NCBI GenBank assembly: GCA_000434475.1
Contig: FR879540.1
Location: 1 to 14,868, forward strand
Length of the DNA stretch: 14,868 nucleotides
Origin: Dialister sp. CAG:486
Lineage (GTDB): Bacteria > Bacillota > Negativicutes > Veillonellales > Dialisteraceae
Direction of reading: 5' to 3'
The notes beneath the pieces were generated by a model. It was given only the letters and a program-made list of their open reading frames with translations. It did no database searches and was not told the DNA's origin. A program made the translations under genes and the position numbers. Below are positions 14,729-14,868 of this stretch, piece by piece. Position 1 is the stretch's first letter. Each line of letters begins with the position of its first letter.

Positions 14729-14868
14729 GAGAGAAAGGGGTTCAGGTTGATGGGTTCAGGGTTAGCCCGTGGGGCGGCTCCGTCCGCTGATTATGAAGGA
14801 AAGTTTTGTTTGAATGAGGAATTAGGAATGGTGGTGCGGCGCCAGATCCTTCGACTCAGTTCTCACTG
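14729..14868. other. Non-coding right edge of the window
   Basis: No convincing gene. The last bases (AGATCCTTCGACTCAG) resemble the start of a widespread intergenic repeat type (reading GATCCTTCGACT), but the window ends before this can be judged. Confidence 0.3.

Noticed and set aside
1..14868. CRISPR array
   Set aside because: No regularly spaced direct repeats of 25-40 bp with spacers were seen.

Overview
The window looks like chromosomal DNA from a diderm Firmicute of the Negativicutes (Veillonella/Dialister/Megasphaera-like; the genus is a guess). The reasons are an outer-membrane porin carrying an N-terminal SLH domain plus coiled coil (OmpM type), a TonB-dependent receptor, and a large 2-hydroxyacyl-CoA dehydratase activase typical of strict anaerobes.

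Layout, left to right. (1) 91-3072, minus: two-ATPase activase with a DUF2229-type C-terminal region. (2) 3212-8091: an uptake locus. It has a TonB-dependent siderophore-type receptor and a FecB/BtuF-type lipoprotein, both minus, and a divergent MerR-family regulator with a small unknown partner gene, both plus. Receptor and lipoprotein each have a near-identical promoter with a 19-bp spacer around the dyad TGGGTWACCCA, the layout MerR regulators act on. The receptor's signal peptide and mature part lie in different frames, split at a G7 tract. Gain of one G or loss of two restores the frame, so the gene looks phase-variable and OFF in this sequence. (3) 8168-11453: an accessory island between two 207-bp, about 95% identical direct repeats, both pieces of one sugar-phosphate isomerase gene. 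It carries an Xre repressor and ImmA-type protease (overlapping genes), then a DUF4417 protein, a small toxin-like protein and a two-domain CPCC cysteine-rich protein, closed by a strong terminator. A short motif recurs three times beside the island's promoters. (4) 11250-12236, minus: a collapsed sugar ABC-transporter operon with remnants of binding protein, permease, ATPase and isomerase in the ancestral order. (5) 12294-12449, minus: tRNA-Trp and tRNA-Arg with promoter and terminator. (6) 12749-14575, minus: SLH porin with a clear promoter.

The most interesting points are the phase-variable receptor under apparent MerR-type control and the island with a possible DUF4417/toxin/CPCC module. 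All functions are read by eye from sequence; no searches were run.
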